Below are positions 25,683 to 33,620 of a stretch of DNA of 64,000 bases, in pieces. Positions within the stretch are counted from its first letter, which is position 1. Each line of letters begins with the position of its first letter. The stretch is taken from assembly GCA_048463395.1 (NCBI GenBank), contig DBFWPL010000021.1, positions 167,088-231,087 of the forward strand. The letters are read 5' to 3'. The translations under genes were made by a program, and so were the position numbers. A model generated the notes under the pieces. The model was not told the DNA's origin. It made no database searches and saw only the letters and a list, made by a program, of their open reading frames with translations. The stretch is from JAGAJR01 sp048463395. Its GTDB lineage: Bacteria > Pseudomonadota > Alphaproteobacteria > RF32 > CAG-239.

Positions 25683-26576
25683 TTATTTGCTTAGGCTGTT
25701 ATTTTGTGCATGACTTAATACGGCCTGCTTACATTGTTCTTGTTGCAGGAAGTTTCCTCTTTCTTGGAAAATATTGCTTTTTCCGTTATTTTTTTGGGAT
25801 ATTTTATCCCCAAAAGCATTCATATTGTCGATATAGCGTTGAGAACTATATCCGGCTTTTGAACAAACTTCCAAAGCAAAAGCATCAGCAAAAAACTCCT
25901 CTCCACGGGGAGCGTGTCCTTGATAATTTTTCGGCCGCCCGCGGCTGTCTACATAATGTCCGAGTTCATGACTTATAACCATAGCCAAAGCAGAAGCATT
26001 TTCCTCACTAAAACATCCCTTGCTTAAATGTACAGTTACTTCGTCTTGATTTCCCTGAACATATTTTCCGTCAATTCCTTCACTATCGAAAATTCTAAAT
26101 TCAACAGTGCTGTTTTCCAGTGCATCCGCTAAATGTTTGTTTGCTTTTCCTTTAGCAGAAACCAATTTTTGCAAGGTTTCTTTGGCCTGATTGACATAAG
26201 GCTCACTTTGTTTCTTGTCTAAAAAGTCATACGAGAGATATAAATTAGAAATATTGGCACTGTAATAAATGTTTTGATCATCCAACTTTTCCGCCAAATC
26301 CTTGTTTTTTCCAAACAGTTCTTCAGATTTGCACATCAAATGTTCAGACAAGGAAAAACTTTGCTCTATGCTTTTATTCAAGGCCATTCGCTCTTCCGGC
26401 GGCGTCATAGCTCGTTCAAACAACTCATTTCGCTTTGAGACATCTAAAGCGGATACAATCTCTTTAAAAGCCTGACGATCAGCTTCTGTTACATTCTGAT
26501 AATCATCAGCCCGAAGATGGTCTATTTTTTTATATATCAAATCTAAATTATCTGAAACAAACTTATCTTTTTCCAT
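25683..26576 (-). CDS. Predicted zinc metalloprotease (HELGH), not assigned to a family
   Basis: This 297-residue protein has a clear gluzincin-type zinc site: HELGH at residues 203-207 (AMVISHELGHYVDS) and a downstream acidic ligand in EEFFADAFALE near residue 227. The first 190 residues are helical and charged without recognised motifs. There is no signal peptide or membrane helix, so it is cytoplasmic or exported by a dedicated route. The combination resembles secreted effector peptidases and M48-like enzymes, but I cannot name the family. GGAGG precedes the ATG. It faces bamE tail to tail and DUF502 lies 42 bp upstream. Confidence 0.7.
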   Translation of the reverse strand: MEKDKFVSDNLDLIYKKIDHLRADDYQNVTEADRQAFKEIVSALDVSKRNELFERAMTPPEERMALNKSIEQSFSLSEHLMCKSEELFGKNKDLAEKLDDQNIYYSANISNLYLSYDFLDKKQSEPYVNQAKETLQKLVSAKGKANKHLADALENSTVEFRIFDSEGIDGKYVQGNQDEVTVHLSKGCFSEENASALAMVISHELGHYVDSRGRPKNYQGHAPRGEEFFADAFALEVCSKAGYSSQRYIDNMNAFGDKISQKNNGKSNIFQERGNFLQQEQCKQAVLSHAQNNSLSK

Positions 26577-26618
26577 AGAAGCCTCCTATGAAATTGTACA
26601 ATATTTTTGTATCTAAGT

Positions 26619-27335
26619 CTATTTATGTTTTTTCTTTTTCGGCATAGATTCCGGGTCGACCAGGCCGCCGGAGATGACGAATTTAATTCCTTCTTCCACA
26701 CTCATATTCAACTCTATGGTGTCTTTTTTCGGTACGAAAATTAAAAAACCTGACGTTGGGTTCGGGGTGGTCGGAATAAAGACATTCAACATTTGCTCAT
26801 CAACTTTTCCGGCAATTTTCCCTGTTGTTTCAGTACTGACAAAACCTAAAATCCAAATCCCTTTTCTCGGATATTCCAGCATAACGACTTTTGAAAAAGC
26901 CTGGCTTTTGTTGGAAAGAAAGGTTTCAAACACTTGTTTCAGCAATGAATAGACGCTGGAGATAAACGGCATTTTATAAACAATCCATTCTCCAAGTTTT
27001 AAGAAAAACTTTCCTAAGAATCCGGCGGCAAACATTCCTATCAGAATCAACAACAAAACAAGAAGAATTACGCCTAACCCCGGAATACTGAACGGAAGCT
27101 GTTCATCTATCCGCTCTCTGAGCTGCGGCGGAATCATTTTGTTAACGCTGCGATCAATAAAGAAAATCAGCTTATAAGCGATATAAAACGTTATAGCGAC
27201 CGGTGCCGTTACTAAAATACCCGTAAAGAAGTAGGCTCTGATTTTTGAACCTAACCTCATAAAAACGGCTTTTTCCCGTTCTAAACGGATTTTTTTGATA
27301 TTTTTAGCCCGACGTTTGACATTTTTTTTAATCAT
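26619..27335 (-). CDS. DUF502 family membrane protein
   Basis: This 238-residue protein has a basic N-terminus, two transmembrane helices (about residues 33-55 and 78-100) and the DUF502 core: GKFFLKLGEWIVYKMPFISSVYSLLKQVFE. It continues with VVMLEYPRKGIWILGFVSTE and FIPTTPNPTSGFLIFVPKKD. The family is widespread and its biochemical role is not settled. The start overlaps the recJ stop by eight bases with GAGG upstream, so the two genes are co-translated. The adjacency of DUF502 and recJ is seen in several alphaproteobacteria. Confidence 0.9.
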   Translation of the reverse strand: MIKKNVKRRAKNIKKIRLEREKAVFMRLGSKIRAYFFTGILVTAPVAITFYIAYKLIFFIDRSVNKMIPPQLRERIDEQLPFSIPGLGVILLVLLLILIGMFAAGFLGKFFLKLGEWIVYKMPFISSVYSLLKQVFETFLSNKSQAFSKVVMLEYPRKGIWILGFVSTETTGKIAGKVDEQMLNVFIPTTPNPTSGFLIFVPKKDTIELNMSVEEGIKFVISGGLVDPESMPKKKKHK

Positions 27336-29103
27336 TACCAGCCCTCATCGCATCATCTATTATAAACTGCACGGAATTTCTCCCTTGCCAATTATCTTTT
27401 CGCAACACGCCGACGACATCAAAACTGTCGCCTTTGCTGTTCAGCATGGCTTTTCCCAACTCCGTATCGGCGATACGGAAGGCCATGGCTTTTAAATTAC
27501 CGCCATTTCCCGAGCTTAAGAAACATCTGACATGACCGCTGCCGACAATACTCGGCTTATTAATCCTTACATGGCGGAGAACAAGTTTTGGTTCACTGTT
27601 ACCGGAACCAAAAGGCTCAAGCAGCTCAAACTTATCCGCCAATTCGGTTGTCGCACCGGCCAAATCCAGACTTCCGTCCACTTCAATAATCGGAGAGATT
27701 TCCTCATTTCCGACTTTAGAGAGAACATATTCTCCCACAAATTTCCTAAACTCAGGAATCTTGTCTTCGGTCAGAGAAAATCCCGCGGCCATTGTATGTC
27801 CGCCTCCTTTAGTGATAATCCCCTGCTCCTTAGCCGAAATAATCAAACTTCCCAAATCAATTCCGGGAACGGAACGAGCTGAGCCTTTAACCTCGTCATT
27901 TTCTATAGACATAACAAAAGACGGCACATTATATCGTTCTTTGAGTTTTCCGGCTACAATGCCGACAACACCCTGATGCCAGTCCTTTCCCGCCACAAAA
28001 GCTATCGGATACTCCTGCGGGGCTCCTTCCAGCATTTCAATTGCATTCAGGAAGACATATCCTTCAATTTCTTTTCTCTGGTCATTAAACTGGTTTAGTT
28101 TATCAGCCAGCTGAGAAGCGTTAAACTCATCTTTAATACACAAAAGCTTATTACCCAGAGAAGACTCTCCGACACGTCCGCAGGCATTAATCCGCGGACC
28201 GAGAACATACCCCAGATGAAAAGCGTTCGGAGCTTCCGAAATACCTGATTTGTCAATCAAGGCTTTTAAGCCCGGATTGTTTCGCAAAGACATGATTTTG
28301 AGGCCTTGTCTGACAAACGCCCTGTTTAACCCCAAAAGCGGAACAACATCGCACACCGTTCCCAATGCCACCAAATCAAGCCACTGCATTAAATTAGGTT
28401 CTTTTCTGACATTAAAGAATCCTTGTTTCCGCAATTCCCGATTAATGGCGACGATAGTACAAAACACCACACCTACTGCCGCCATGTATTTCAAGTAAGG
28501 ATAAGCGTTTTCTTCATCCAGACGTTTGGGATTAACAACAGCATAGACATCCGGCAGGCGGACTTCCGCCTCATGGTGGTCTAAAACAATAACTTCAATC
28601 TGTTTGGTCTTGGCATACTCAAAAACATCAAAAGCCGTCGTACCGCAATCCACCGTGATAACCAATTCAACGCCTTGTGCCGAAAATTCATCAAATGCTT
28701 GACGGCTCGGACCGTAGCCCTCATCCCGCTCGGGAATATGCACCAAAGGTTCGACACCGACACTCTCCAAAAACAGACGGAGGACGGAAGATGATGTGGC
28801 TCCGTCAACATCATAGTCGCCGATAATTGCCATTTTTTTTCCGGACATAATCGCTTCGGCAATTTTTTTGCTGGCTTTGTCAACATCCTTCAGGCAAGAA
28901 GGATCCGGCATCAGGTTCTGGAGTTTCGGTTCAATAAAATTCGGAACATCATCAACATCAATCCCTCTGGCGGAAAGTATTCTGGAGATAATCAAAGGCA
29001 GAGCATAGCGTTGTGCTATGAGCTCTGCTTTCCTTTCATCTCCGGAAGACAACTTCCAGATATTTCCGTTTAAAGATTTCTTATTTTCAAAATCAAATGC
29101 CAA
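27328..29103 (-). CDS. recJ: Single-stranded-DNA-specific exonuclease RecJ
   Basis: RecJ is a 5'-3' single-strand exonuclease used in recombination, mismatch and base excision repair. The 591-residue protein has the DHH phosphoesterase motifs: IIGDYDVDGATSSSVLR (motif I), TVDCGTTAF (motif II) and VIVLDHHEAE (motif III). GPRINACGRVGE follows, and the DHHA1 domain has GKDWHQGVVGIVAGKLKE and GGGHTMAAGFSL. A C-terminal OB-like domain completes it. Length is normal. The start is TTG 29103 after a TAAGGA site. Confidence 0.96.
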   Translation of the reverse strand: MAFDFENKKSLNGNIWKLSSGDERKAELIAQRYALPLIISRILSARGIDVDDVPNFIEPKLQNLMPDPSCLKDVDKASKKIAEAIMSGKKMAIIGDYDVDGATSSSVLRLFLESVGVEPLVHIPERDEGYGPSRQAFDEFSAQGVELVITVDCGTTAFDVFEYAKTKQIEVIVLDHHEAEVRLPDVYAVVNPKRLDEENAYPYLKYMAAVGVVFCTIVAINRELRKQGFFNVRKEPNLMQWLDLVALGTVCDVVPLLGLNRAFVRQGLKIMSLRNNPGLKALIDKSGISEAPNAFHLGYVLGPRINACGRVGESSLGNKLLCIKDEFNASQLADKLNQFNDQRKEIEGYVFLNAIEMLEGAPQEYPIAFVAGKDWHQGVVGIVAGKLKERYNVPSFVMSIENDEVKGSARSVPGIDLGSLIISAKEQGIITKGGGHTMAAGFSLTEDKIPEFRKFVGEYVLSKVGNEEISPIIEVDGSLDLAGATTELADKFELLEPFGSGNSEPKLVLRHVRINKPSIVGSGHVRCFLSSGNGGNLKAMAFRIADTELGKAMLNSKGDSFDVVGVLRKDNWQGRNSVQFIIDDAMRAGND

Positions 29104-29125
29104 TTTAAGGAATCCTTACCGAAAA

Positions 29126-29857
29126 CTAGTAACTAATATAAACTTCAGCCCTGCGGTTTAATCTCTCGCCTTCAGGCATAACCTCCTGATAAGCGGGAGC
29201 CGTATCAGACAAAGCTTCCACTTGAATCCGCTTAGCAGGAACACCTGCCCGTCTTAAGGCCTGAGCAACACTTTCGGCTCTTTTCAGAGAAATATTGAAG
29301 TTGGCCAGTTTGTGGCTGACGGCATCCGTATTGCGGGTGCGGCTGGACGCATAACCATAAATATTAATTACGGCTTTTTTCTGCTTGGCCAGCTTGGCAA
29401 TATTACGAATTTGAGCATTATATTTTCCGCTCAACACGGCACTGCCGTTGTCAAAATAAAACGTATCCATACGATAGCTGACGCTCGGTACGGTTTCTTC
29501 CTCATCAGAGGCGGAATATCTTTTTTCAGAATCCTTATCGCCGAAAAGTTCCGGAAAATCTTTTTGCGTCTGTTCCAAAACCTTTTCATCATCGTCAAAA
29601 GACGCTTCAACTTTCTTTACCGGTTTGGTTTTTGCTGCTTCGGCTTTATCTTCCGCAGGAATTTCATCGCCTTCATAAGCGGCGTTTTTTTGATCGGAAG
29701 CAAGGGATTTGCTTTCTTTCAAAACTGTTTTTTCGCCTTCAGCAACACTTTCATCACCATCAACGAGCTCCGGAAACGGAGCATTGGCACAACCGCCGAG
29801 CAGGAATAAAACACCCAAAACATTATATACAATTTTATTATTTCTGAACAAAAACAT
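29126..29857 (-). CDS. OmpA-family lipoprotein
   Basis: This 243-residue envelope protein has a signal peptide with a lipobox (LFLLGGCANAP, Cys near residue 24). An acidic and Lys-rich spacer of about 100 residues follows. The C-terminal OmpA domain starts near residue 125 (DTFYFDNGSAVLSGKYNAQI). It includes INIYGYASSRTRNT and the helix LKRAESVAQALRRAGVPAKRI, ending in RLNRRAEVYISY, so the peptidoglycan-binding fold is intact. It probably ties the outer membrane to the wall. It is not placed with tolB, so I do not call it Pal. AAGGGCC precedes the ATG. It is followed 22 bp later by recJ. Confidence 0.88.
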   Translation of the reverse strand: MFLFRNNKIVYNVLGVLFLLGGCANAPFPELVDGDESVAEGEKTVLKESKSLASDQKNAAYEGDEIPAEDKAEAAKTKPVKKVEASFDDDEKVLEQTQKDFPELFGDKDSEKRYSASDEEETVPSVSYRMDTFYFDNGSAVLSGKYNAQIRNIAKLAKQKKAVINIYGYASSRTRNTDAVSHKLANFNISLKRAESVAQALRRAGVPAKRIQVEALSDTAPAYQEVMPEGERLNRRAEVYISY

Positions 29858-30023
29858 TTATCAGGCCCTTAAAATGATAATTACGCGTATTTCATAACTT
29901 TTATATTGATATAATATTAAACAAGATAACACAAGGGATAAAAGACAGATAAGAACAAAAAATATTTGCTTTCTTCTTTTTATGTTTTATACTTGGCAAG
30001 TACAACGTTTTCAGGGGATAGCC

Positions 30024-30590
30024 ATGGTTACGTCCGCAACACAGTCCGCCGTCGAAGTCGCTTATTGGTTTTTGGGACAGGCCGAAGACGAAGGAATATA
30101 TATTGAAGATGAGAGATTGCAGCATTTGCTTGTTTTGTCGCAAGTTCATTATGCCGTCTCTTATAATATGGAAATGCTGATGCCGAGCTTGTTCGTTTGT
30201 GAAAGCTCCGGTTTTGCAGAACCAACCCTTAAACTTATTTTTGCACAGGGGCGTCCTTTTATGCCTCAGGCCAAACTTTCTGCCAAAGTTGTTGCTTTTC
30301 TTAAAGAAATTTGGAAAAAATACGGCAAACTCCCGCTGCGGGATTTAACCCGCATGATTAAAGAAACCCACGCCTATAAGCAGACATACACGGCGGGAGC
30401 AAAAAACATTGTACAGTTTAATTCTCTTATTGAAAAATTTATAACTCATAGTAATATAGAAAAAAATAATAATGCTTACTCGGACAACCGCAAGAAAGTT
30501 CTGCTTTCTCAAAACGGTCCGGTTGTCGTTTCAAAATGGCAGCCGCGAAAAGTTGCCGAAAACACCTCTAAAGGAGAAAAAAATGTTTAA
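30024..30590 (+). CDS. DUF4065/Panacea-like protein
   Basis: This 188-residue protein resembles the DUF4065 (Panacea, SocA-like) fold. It has AVEVAYWFLGQAEDEGIYIEDERLQHLLVLSQVHYAVSY, like the V-x-x-[YW]F ... L-x-K-L-L-Y-F-x-Q family start. Later FLKEIWKKYGKLPLRDLTRMI parallels the family's I-x-x-[VI]W-x-x-Y-G segment. The family includes antitoxins and phage-linked proteins, but a free-standing copy may be a chromosomal regulator. I start at ATG 30024 because AGGGGA is six bases upstream; an earlier ATG at 29982 has no such site. It overlaps the next gene by eight bases. Function is inference. Confidence 0.6.
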   Translation: MVTSATQSAVEVAYWFLGQAEDEGIYIEDERLQHLLVLSQVHYAVSYNMEMLMPSLFVCESSGFAEPTLKLIFAQGRPFMPQAKLSAKVVAFLKEIWKKYGKLPLRDLTRMIKETHAYKQTYTAGAKNIVQFNSLIEKFITHSNIEKNNNAYSDNRKKVLLSQNGPVVVSKWQPRKVAENTSKGEKNV

Positions 30591-31176
30591 GTTCGTAAAA
30601 GTATTTTTGGCAATTTTGCTGATTGCAGGCTGCTCTAAACAAGATGAAACCGCTCAGGAAGCCAATATGATTATCACAACCGCCAACGGCGATGTCAAAT
30701 ATGTGGTTGAAGAGGCTCAAACCCCTGACGAACTGCAAAAAGGCCTTATGTTCCGTGACAGTGTTCCTGAAAACGGCGGTATGATTTTTGATTTGACCAA
30801 CGTTCAAAATGTTGCCATGTGGATGAAAAACACCAAAGTTCCTTTGGATATGATTTTTTTGGATGCTGACGGAACTATCAACTGGATTTTTGAGAATGCC
30901 GCTCCAATGTCCGAAGACTATATCATTCCTCCGGTTGTTCCGGCTGCCGTTATTGAAGTTAACGGCGGCGATGTTCAAAAACACGGTATCAAAATCGGCG
31001 ATGTCGTTAAACATAAGTTTTTGAATAATTCTGCTGAACAAGTTTCAGAAGCCGCAGCTCCTGTTGCGGAAGAAACCGTTGCTCCAGAAAGTGTTGAAGA
31101 AGCTCCTGTTCAGGAACCTGCTGTTGAAACTCCGGCAGAACCAGCACCGGAAGCAACAGAGACTCCGGCTAACTAG
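30583..31176 (+). CDS. DUF192 family lipoprotein
   Basis: This 197-residue protein has a signal peptide with lipobox (FLAILLIAGCSKQ, Cys at residue 17). The DUF192 domain follows: TPDELQKGLMFRDSVPENGGMIFDL, VAMWMKNTKVPLDMIFLDADGTI and a final VIEVNGGDVQKHGIKIGDVV. This is the normal full domain. The tail of about 50 residues is a Pro/Ala/Glu-rich low-complexity spacer. The biochemical role of DUF192 is not known. AAAGGAG precedes ATG 30583, which lies inside the end of the upstream gene. A terminator follows at 31229. Confidence 0.88.
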   Translation: MFKFVKVFLAILLIAGCSKQDETAQEANMIITTANGDVKYVVEEAQTPDELQKGLMFRDSVPENGGMIFDLTNVQNVAMWMKNTKVPLDMIFLDADGTINWIFENAAPMSEDYIIPPVVPAAVIEVNGGDVQKHGIKIGDVVKHKFLNNSAEQVSEAAAPVAEETVAPESVEEAPVQEPAVETPAEPAPEATETPAN

Positions 31177-31228
31177 TCTTTAATTCAAGCAATAAAAATC
31201 CTTCTCAATTGAGAGGGAGTGCTAAGTA

Positions 31229-31258
31229 AAAAAGCTCCTGAGAAAGGGGCTTTTTCCT
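31229..31258 (+). terminator. Rho-independent terminator after the DUF192 gene
   Basis: AAAAAGCTCCT pairs with AGGGGCTTTTT (one wobble) around a five-base loop, with a T5 run. A second palindrome, TCTCAATTGAGA, lies just before it at 31203. Confidence 0.8.
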
Positions 31259-31392
31259 TATAAAACGAATGAATCAATCAATTCAATTTTGATTTTATAA
31301 AAATAGACAAAAATCTCTTGCTTGGTTTAAAAAATATGGTATATTTTGAATATGAACAAATATCTATTGTGTAACCAAACTAACTTACAATT

Positions 31393-31782
31393 ATGAAAAA
31401 AGTAATTACTCTTGCATGTGTTATCACTGCTATGTTAACTTCCTGCTCAAACTCACCCTCATTCTCAGGGACCGTTGAGGAAATAGTTTTAGGCAGGCGT
31501 CAGAGTTTTTCGTCAAATTCCTGCTCATGCTCCTCATCTGAGACCTGTGAGCAAGACACAACGCAAACACAGTCTCAAACAGAGCTACCCAAGAAATCAA
31601 GTGCAGTCTTCCGTACCTTTATAAATAATACTAAGACTGAAAGTGAGGTGTATATCTATTTGGAGGATAGCAAAGTTTTCTATCTTTCAGGGCATAGCAG
31701 ATCTCTCTGTCTGTTTGCTGAAAAAGGAGATACGATCACCTATTGCGGAAACACCATTTTAGACATCACTTTTCATGAGTAA
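31393..31782 (+). CDS. Hypothetical lipoprotein with SD-less leader
   Basis: I do not recognise this 129-residue protein. It has a short signal peptide with a lipobox (VITAMLTSCSNSP, Cys at residue 18). A Ser/Thr/Gln-rich spacer with a CSCSSSETC cluster follows, then a compact C-terminal domain of about 60 residues with beta character (VYIYLEDSKVFYLSGHS, then GDTITYCGNTILDI). There is no Shine-Dalgarno motif before the ATG; the leader ends AACTTACAATT. A promoter-like TATATTTTG is at about 31341. The context resembles expression signals of other phyla and the gene stands alone, so acquisition is plausible. A strong terminator follows. Confidence 0.6.
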   Translation: MKKVITLACVITAMLTSCSNSPSFSGTVEEIVLGRRQSFSSNSCSCSSSETCEQDTTQTQSQTELPKKSSAVFRTFINNTKTESEVYIYLEDSKVFYLSGHSRSLCLFAEKGDTITYCGNTILDITFHE

Positions 31783-31804
31783 CTCTGATGAGCTCAAAAA
31801 GATA

Positions 31805-31834
31805 CCCCACACGACTTGTGGGGTTTTCCTTTTT
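31805..31834. terminator. Bidirectional terminator
   Basis: CCCCACA pairs with TGTGGGG around five bases, followed by TTTTCCTTTTT on the plus strand. On the minus strand a short T run also follows. It separates the lipoprotein gene from the convergent barrel gene. Confidence 0.8.
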
Positions 31835-32903
31835 AAAAACGATAATTAACACCAACGGAATAAGCCCAACTGTCCGGATTTTTTATATAATACCGAAAAT
31901 CACCATACAGCCCCAATCCGTTTGAAAAGCCATAGTTAAGATAAGCTTTCCAAGTTACATAATCTCTTTTATTTTTGCGGTTTTTGAAATATAAAACCTC
32001 ATTTTCTTTCATCGCATAAAAACTATCGTATGGATCGCTAAACACTCTTGTAAATTCCGGCCCGATTTTAAGATTATAACTGTTTTCAAAAATATCTTTT
32101 CCCTTAATTCCGAAATACAAGTCAAAAAAGCCGTACCACAAAAAACTATCGGAAGAATTCAGGGAATACATTCCGTCATCAAAAGAATCTCTTCTCACGC
32201 CCAGCCCGTTTATGTCAATTTGCGGCTGAACATAGAATCTTCCCTTTTGAAAAATCTTACTGATGGAATTTTCCCAACCATAGTAAAAGCTGTTAAAATC
32301 ATCTTTATAAACTCCGGTTTGAGAACGACGGGTCATATCGTTTTTTCCATATCCCCAATATGCCCGGCTGCTGAAACGAACTTGTTCTTCCGTGTTATTA
32401 TAAACGGCATAAACCACGACTTGAACATTGTCTTCCTTTTGTTGTAATCCGTTGGCAAAATCACCGTCGTATTTGGAAAAGATGCCGCCTCCGCCAAGAC
32501 GAAAACCATTGTTGTTTACAACTTTATCCGAGAGAAAATAGAAACTTCCGGATTCTTGTGTATATCCATAGTTTCCTTTAGAGCTTTTCGTTCGTTTTCC
32601 GTCATATTCAAAACCATTCATAACCCGATATTCTTTATTCCAATCTCCATACCCGATTGCGGTTTTTACGGTTCGGGCAACATTTTTAAACTGATTATAC
32701 TGAAGCTTGGAAATATTCGGATAAAAACGAAAAGCCGAATCATCATCCGCATCTAAGGCATGAGCATAATTGTCCGTTGCTAAAGCCGGACCAAAATATC
32801 TATATTTGGCAAAAGCATAATAACCGACATCTTCCGATGCTATTGCCGTTGTCGATAAACACAAAATCGGAATAGTGTAAAAAACAGTTTTAAAATTCAA
32901 CAT
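31833..32903 (-). CDS. Outer-membrane beta-barrel protein (autotransporter-barrel-like, no passenger)
   Basis: This 356-residue protein has a signal peptide (VFYTIPILCLSTTAIASED). The rest is a series of amphipathic, aromatic-rich strands, such as GYYAFAKYRYFG, RFYVQPQIDINGLGV and GLYGDFRYYIKN. It ends SVGVNYRF, the usual C-terminal insertion signal. There is no passenger domain. Its overall strand pattern is similar to the autotransporter barrel at 14000-14646, but it stands alone, so it may be a porin or an orphan barrel. It overlaps the upstream TerB-like gene by 14 bp. Function unknown. Confidence 0.75.
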   Translation of the reverse strand: MLNFKTVFYTIPILCLSTTAIASEDVGYYAFAKYRYFGPALATDNYAHALDADDDSAFRFYPNISKLQYNQFKNVARTVKTAIGYGDWNKEYRVMNGFEYDGKRTKSSKGNYGYTQESGSFYFLSDKVVNNNGFRLGGGGIFSKYDGDFANGLQQKEDNVQVVVYAVYNNTEEQVRFSSRAYWGYGKNDMTRRSQTGVYKDDFNSFYYGWENSISKIFQKGRFYVQPQIDINGLGVRRDSFDDGMYSLNSSDSFLWYGFFDLYFGIKGKDIFENSYNLKIGPEFTRVFSDPYDSFYAMKENEVLYFKNRKNKRDYVTWKAYLNYGFSNGLGLYGDFRYYIKNPDSWAYSVGVNYRF

Positions 32904-33561
32904 CCGGTTCCAATCCGTGTTCTCTTAATGTTTGTAGAATTTCCGCCAAGTATAAGCGTTCCTGATAATGGATTGCTCCGTCCGAAATGCTTATTTTCAC
33001 GGCTTCCCGCATAATATCCTCAGCTTCTTCCGGCGTTTTGGACTTCAGGTTGTCCAGAGCTTTATAAAAATCGTCCTCATTGGGCTTTAACGACTTCAAA
33101 TAAGAGGTTATATACTGCTCGCTCAAAACACAGGCTGCCGGTTTGTGGGCATTGATAAAATCATGAATGGCACGGGTTTTGACATTGGTAAAATTCAGGT
33201 TGCATTTTGCCATAAAGGTCAGAATAATCAAATCGTCTCTTATTTCTTCCAAATGGCGGAAATCAACATTATTTTCTTCTGGTATCTGATTGTTGTTTTT
33301 ATCTTTTAATGAAATATAATCTTCCAGAAAATCTTTAGCATCTCGATAATATTTTTCTGTGGTTAAATCCATCAAATCGTGGATATATACGGAATCAATC
33401 ACTTGAGATTTTTTCTTACGATAAAAATAGAGATCAAAGAAAACAATATCATTTTTCTTCCAAACATTTTTGATTGCCACATTCTCTTCCAACAATTTGT
33501 TTTGGTGGATGATATGGGCCAGCATATTATAAAAAGACGTGTTCGGCACAGTTTCTGACAT
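32890..33561 (-). CDS. Hypothetical protein with TerB-like C-terminal helices
   Basis: This is a 223-residue soluble protein with no signal peptide. The last 55 residues (EEAEDIMREAVKISISDGAIHYQERLYLAEILQTL) fit the TerB-like alpha-helical pattern, with the acidic D-G-x-[IV] loop that in TerB binds metal. The N-terminal 150 residues are helical and charged, and I recognise nothing there. The gene is 59 bp downstream of mfd and overlaps the barrel gene, so the three may be one transcript. AAAGGAA precedes the ATG. Function unknown. Confidence 0.6.
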   Translation of the reverse strand: MSETVPNTSFYNMLAHIIHQNKLLEENVAIKNVWKKNDIVFFDLYFYRKKKSQVIDSVYIHDLMDLTTEKYYRDAKDFLEDYISLKDKNNNQIPEENNVDFRHLEEIRDDLIILTFMAKCNLNFTNVKTRAIHDFINAHKPAACVLSEQYITSYLKSLKPNEDDFYKALDNLKSKTPEEAEDIMREAVKISISDGAIHYQERLYLAEILQTLREHGLEPDVEF

Positions 33562-33620
33562 TGTATTCCTTTATTTAAATTTGAAGTTGATTATGCCGAA
33601 AAGTTTTTAATTTTCGGTTA

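Noticed and set aside
31300..31392. A true Bacteroidota promoter ahead of the 31393 lipoprotein
   Set aside because: TATATTTTG is one base longer than the TAnnTTTG consensus and no clear -33 TTTG was placed; it stays a weak hint.
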